24,456 nucleotides of DNA. Source: JBEBBU01 sp041158225. Its GTDB lineage: Bacteria > Pseudomonadota > Gammaproteobacteria > Methylococcales > Methylococcaceae. The notes below the pieces were generated by a model. That model saw only the letters and a program-made list of their open reading frames with translations. It was not told the origin of the DNA and ran no database searches. Positions 21,081-24,456 of the stretch are shown here, piece after piece. How positions within the stretch are numbered: the stretch's first letter is position 1; the number at the start of each line of letters is the position of its first letter. A program made the position numbers and the translations under genes. The stretch lies in contig JBEBBU010000126.1 in assembly GCA_041158225.1 (NCBI GenBank), positions 1-24,456 of the forward strand, in the 5' to 3' direction.

Positions 21081-21464
21081 TCAGTTCTCCTTGATACCTT
21101 GGTGATATTCGGCTTCGCTCATGAGATTTTCCAGTTCAGCCGGATCATCAGCCTGAACGGTAAACAGATAGTGCTGCCAGGGATCGTCATTGACATACTC
21201 AGGGTGCCTCAGCAGTTCAGCATTGACCGCGACAATGACACCAGCTACAGGGCAGTGAACATCAGATGCCGTTTTCACAGACTCAACCACAGTGCAGGGT
21301 TCTCCTGCCGCGCAACGCCGCCCCTTTTGTGGCAGTTCCACATAGACCAGATCACCCAGCGACTCCTGGGCAAAATTACTGATGCCCACATCAAGAAGGC
21401 CGTCTTCCCTTACCCTGACCCATTCATGGGTAGCTGCAAACCTTAGATTATCCTGACTTGCCAT
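21081..21464 (-). CDS. gcvH: Glycine cleavage system H-like lipoyl carrier protein
   Basis: GcvH carries the aminomethyl group on a lipoyl-lysine between the other glycine cleavage proteins. The protein (127 residues from the ATG at 21464; a GTG at 21467 would add one) has HEWVRV near the N-terminus, the lipoylation site VESVKTASD and PVAGVIVAVNAELL. GGAGA lies about 9 nt upstream. No gcvT or gcvP is nearby. It lies between the SNF2 helicase gene (41 nt) and the PfkB kinase it is coupled to. Confidence 0.9.
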   Translation of the reverse strand: MASQDNLRFAATHEWVRVREDGLLDVGISNFAQESLGDLVYVELPQKGRRCAAGEPCTVVESVKTASDVHCPVAGVIVAVNAELLRHPEYVNDDPWQHYLFTVQADDPAELENLMSEAEYHQGIKEN

Positions 21465-21508
21465 CACAAGTTTCTCCTGTCAATTCGCATACTTAAACCA
21501 GAGGCTAC

Positions 21509-24456
21509 TCAAAGATCTGGCAGGGGCTCAAAAAGCCCCCTGATGTCATTTTCGTCAAACTTGTCCAGTGCCGAGGCATCCTCTGAAAGGATAGTGGCTG
21601 CCAGATCTGCTTTACGCCCCTGCAGCGCCAGCATTTTTTCTTCTATGCTGCCCTCAACAATCAGTTTGTAAACAAAAACGGGCTTGGTCTGGCCTAATCG
21701 GTGTGCACGGTCCGTCGCCTGGTTTTCCACAGCAGGATTCCACCACGGATCATAGTGAATGACCGTATCAGCCGCGGTAAGGTTCAGTCCGGTGCCACCC
21801 GCTTTGAGGCTGATCAGGAATACCGGGATTTCCCCCGACTGGAAACGCTCAATGACTTCTCCCCTGTTCTGGGTTTCTCCTGTCAGCACCACATAGGGAA
21901 TCGCATTTTTTTCGAGTTCAGCCGCGATCAGATCCAGCATGGAGGTAAACTGCGAAAATACCAGCATCCGCCGGTCTTCCTCAATCAGTTCCTTCAGCAT
22001 CGCCATCAGCAGTTCAAGCTTGGCACTCTCACTAACCTTGCGTGCACTATCCAGTTTGAGCAGGCGCGGATCACAGCATACCTGCCTGAGTTTGAGAAGG
22101 GCATCCAGAATCACAATCTGGCTTCTGGAAAAACCTTTCTCCGCAATCGCATTCCTGACGCGCTCATCCATAGCAATGCGCACTGTTTCATACAGATCGC
22201 GCTGTCCTGATTCAAGCTCGAGCTTGCGGATGATAATGGTCTTTTCAGGAAGGTCAGCAGCAACCTCTTCCTTGCGACGCCGGAGGATGAAGGGCTTGAG
22301 ACGCCGCGCCAGCAGGTCGCGCCGCATGACATTACCCTGTTTCTCTATCGGAGTACGCCAGATGCGGCTGAAGCTGCGCTCATCGCCAAGAAAATCGGGC
22401 AGGAGAAAATCGAACTGTGCCCAGAGTTCACCAAGGTGATTTTCCACAGGGGTACCGGTGAGACACAGGCGGTGACGGGTATTGAGTTTGCGGATAACCT
22501 GGGCGGCCAGACTGCTGGCATTCTTGACCTGCTGGGCTTCGTCAAGAATCAGATAGTGATATTCATAGGCTGACAGTGTCTTGATATCGCGCCACAGGAG
22601 CGGATAGGTCGTCAGGATGACATCGTGCTGCGGAATCTGGCTGAACAGCTGCTTCCTGCCTGGTCCCTGCAACACCAGAAAACGCAAACCCTCAGCATGG
22701 CGCTGCATTTCCTGCCGCCAGTTATAGATCAGCGAGGTAGGCAGGACAATCAGCACAGGCCGATCCAGCCTGCCTTCAGCCTTCTCGATACAGAGATGCG
22801 CCAGCGTCTGGGCGGTTTTACCCAATCCCATATCATCCGCCAGAATACCCCCCAGCTGCTGGGATCTGAGAAACTGCAGCCAGGCCACTCCCTCCTGCTG
22901 ATAGGGACGCAGGGAAAGTGAAAAACCTTCAGGCTGCGATACCGAAGTCAGACGTTCCGAGCCTGAAAGCAACCGGGCCAGTTGCTGTACGGCCCGGGCT
23001 CCACTCACCGTCCAGTCTGGCAGTTCTGCAAGCTCGCTCAGCCGCCATGCATCCTGTCTGGATATACGCATGGAGGCACCAGGGGTCTCGAAAAGATCAA
23101 TGAGTGTTCGCGCCAATGGCTTAAGCCGGTGAGCAGGCACATAGACAGCATCGCCATTGGGCAGGTGAAGCGCCACGGGAAGATCATCCTGAATCCTGTC
23201 AATGGAACGCCCTTCGAGCCAGCGCTTGTCGCGCTTGAAAAGATCATCCAGCAATGGGGCCAGCGCCAGACGCTGACCATCCACCACGATGCCCATACTC
23301 AGCGTGAACCAGCCATCTTCTTCTTCCTGGAGCGCCATTTCCCAGTTATCAATTTCAACCTTGCGATGGCGAAAATCCCGGGGCATATGAATACGCCAGC
23401 CAGCAGCCTTGAGCTGAGGAATGGTATCACTCATGAAAGCGGGCCACTCGGATTCACTTTCCAGGGCATGCACCTGCATGTCGGCACTGGTGACCTTGAC
23501 CATATGAGGCACGACCACAGGTTTAAGCCCGTAATCCTGAAGGGATTTTACCAAGGCCAGTTCACGTGGAACATCGCGTAGCAGCCTGACAGCCTCTCCT
23601 TTGCGCATCACGTTTTCTTCAGCAGTATATCCGGCTCCCTTGACCTCAACATCGCCATAAAGAAATCCAGGCATGGCAAGATCTGCCAGCATATGCTGCT
23701 GGTTATATTCCCCAAACCTGAGAAAACCATAAACGCGCACTGTCATCAGATTGAGCACAGGCACCGGCTCTGTGGCAATGATCTGCATGGGAGGCGCTTC
23801 AGGAATCGGCAGAGCCGGCAACTGCTCGGCAAAGACACTCTGGACAACCTGCGCATCCTTTTCATTCAGCGGAGGAATATCCAGTATCTGCGCCACTACC
23901 GCAGCAGGATAGGGGAAGTGTACTTTTGACAGCGTCCTTTGTGCCTGATCCAGTTGCCATACATCACCAAGGACCAGTATATCGTCGGTACCAGCATCAG
24001 TTTCAATGCGTGGAATGATATGGTTGTCCAGATCCCGGCGCCAGACAATACAGCCCTCAAGATCCCGCTCTGCCGCCGCAACAAAAACAAATCTGCCCTG
24101 CTGGCGTACAACCAGTCTGCCGGTTGCCAACGCTGCCTGAATGATTTCAGATCCCATTGCGCCCTGCAGAGGGCGTCCACCATGCCCCTGACACGACCAG
24201 ATCATCTGCAACAGAGGCAGATCTTCTGCTGCAAGAAACTGGGGCGGCGCCTGCCGTTGCACGGCAATTCTTTCCAGTCCTGTCCAGTATTCTGTATCAG
24301 CATCCGATATACCAGACTCATCAGGTTTTGCCTTCAGCAGTTCAATCTGCCAGCCAGCAGACAGACTGTCATCCATGGTTTTCAGCAGGTAATACAGCGC
24401 CTGCTGACGGCCCTTAGCCATTTTTTTGGCAGGTGCAGTGACTTTCTGCAGTTTTT
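21509..24456 (-). CDS. SNF2-family DNA/RNA helicase-like ATPase (5' end beyond window)
   Basis: This is a Swi2/Snf2 ATPase, a DNA translocase family with varied roles in bacteria, including RNA polymerase recycling and restriction/defence. Motif I ILADDMGLGKTAQT lies near residue 530 counting from the ATG at 24421, motif II LILDEAQQVKN near 625 and motif III LTGTPVENHLGELW near 657. The C-terminal helicase part has SLKAGGTGLNLTAADTVIHY and ENQATDRAHRLGQ. The roughly 500-residue N-terminal part is long and not recognised as a domain. Upstream of that ATG the frame stays open to the window edge (LQKVTAPAKK) with no stop and no ribosome binding site, so the true start is probably outside. No other defence gene is seen near it. 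Confidence 0.93.
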   Translation of the reverse strand, partial: KLQKVTAPAKKMAKGRQQALYYLLKTMDDSLSAGWQIELLKAKPDESGISDADTEYWTGLERIAVQRQAPPQFLAAEDLPLLQMIWSCQGHGGRPLQGAMGSEIIQAALATGRLVVRQQGRFVFVAAAERDLEGCIVWRRDLDNHIIPRIETDAGTDDILVLGDVWQLDQAQRTLSKVHFPYPAAVVAQILDIPPLNEKDAQVVQSVFAEQLPALPIPEAPPMQIIATEPVPVLNLMTVRVYGFLRFGEYNQQHMLADLAMPGFLYGDVEVKGAGYTAEENVMRKGEAVRLLRDVPRELALVKSLQDYGLKPVVVPHMVKVTSADMQVHALESESEWPAFMSDTIPQLKAAGWRIHMPRDFRHRKVEIDNWEMALQEEEDGWFTLSMGIVVDGQRLALAPLLDDLFKRDKRWLEGRSIDRIQDDLPVALHLPNGDAVYVPAHRLKPLARTLIDLFETPGASMRISRQDAWRLSELAELPDWTVSGARAVQQLARLLSGSERLTSVSQPEGFSLSLRPYQQEGVAWLQFLRSQQLGGILADDMGLGKTAQTLAHLCIEKAEGRLDRPVLIVLPTSLIYNWRQEMQRHAEGLRFLVLQGPGRKQLFSQIPQHDVILTTYPLLWRDIKTLSAYEYHYLILDEAQQVKNASSLAAQVIRKLNTRHRLCLTGTPVENHLGELWAQFDFLLPDFLGDERSFSRIWRTPIEKQGNVMRRDLLARRLKPFILRRRKEEVAADLPEKTIIIRKLELESGQRDLYETVRIAMDERVRNAIAEKGFSRSQIVILDALLKLRQVCCDPRLLKLDSARKVSESAKLELLMAMLKELIEEDRRMLVFSQFTSMLDLIAAELEKNAIPYVVLTGETQNRGEVIERFQSGEIPVFLISLKAGGTGLNLTAADTVIHYDPWWNPAVENQATDRAHRLGQTKPVFVYKLIVEGSIEEKMLALQGRKADLAATILSEDASALDKFDENDIRGLFEPLPDL

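Noticed and set aside
21509..24456. The SNF2 gene as part of a defence island
   Set aside because: Its neighbours are housekeeping genes (gcvH, a PfkB kinase, ppa, metK) and no restriction, nuclease or mobile gene is nearby.

Overview
The window looks like chromosomal DNA from a gammaproteobacterium or a close relative. The markers are the FabA/FabB pair for anaerobic unsaturated fatty acid synthesis, TtcA, RimO, an FNR-type oxygen regulator with all four cluster cysteines, an OprD-like porin and an SAH riboswitch before ahcY. The sequence does not fix the genus. All genes look chromosomal. No transposase, integrase, phage gene or CRISPR array is visible.

Layout. 1-2599 (minus): the two inner-membrane parts of a type I secretion system, a PrtD-like ABC exporter and an HlyD-like adaptor that runs off the left edge. 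2680-3531 (minus): a PHP phosphoesterase of the RNase AM/YciV family. 3673-7873 (plus): a compact cluster fabA-fabB-ttcA-rimO-small membrane protein, with several overlapping genes. 7870-10483 (minus): an OprD-like porin followed by two lipoproteins, one His-rich. 10660-11722 (plus): tRNA-Pro(CGG) followed after only 20 nt by a pentameric ligand-gated channel homologue. 11872-12237: a decayed vapBC toxin-antitoxin locus. 12238-15297 (plus): an fnr-type gene, a 53-aa membrane protein behind a near-perfect FNR box, a non-coding stretch with opposed terminators and a possible minus-strand small RNA, then a perfect FNR box before a secreted protein with a calcium-binding-like repeat. 15420-19144 (minus): metK, SAH riboswitch, ahcY and metF. 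19258-19788 (plus): ppa. 19849-24456 (minus): an SNF2 helicase cut by the right edge, gcvH, a PfkB kinase that may be an adenosine kinase, and a small unknown protein.

How the parts fit. metK, ahcY, metF, ppa and the PfkB kinase can be read together as a SAM-cycle neighbourhood. MetK makes SAM and releases PPi and Pi. Ppa removes PPi. AhcY splits SAH into homocysteine and adenosine. An adenosine kinase would pull that reaction forward, and MetF supplies the methyl donor for methionine regeneration. The ahcY leader carries an SAH aptamer. Its 3' pseudoknot strand can also pair with the ahcY ribosome binding site, which suggests an ON switch. The 12.2-15.3 kb part looks like a small oxygen-responsive module next to its own regulator. 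Its two likely target genes have no recognisable function and are the best candidates here for undescribed biology.
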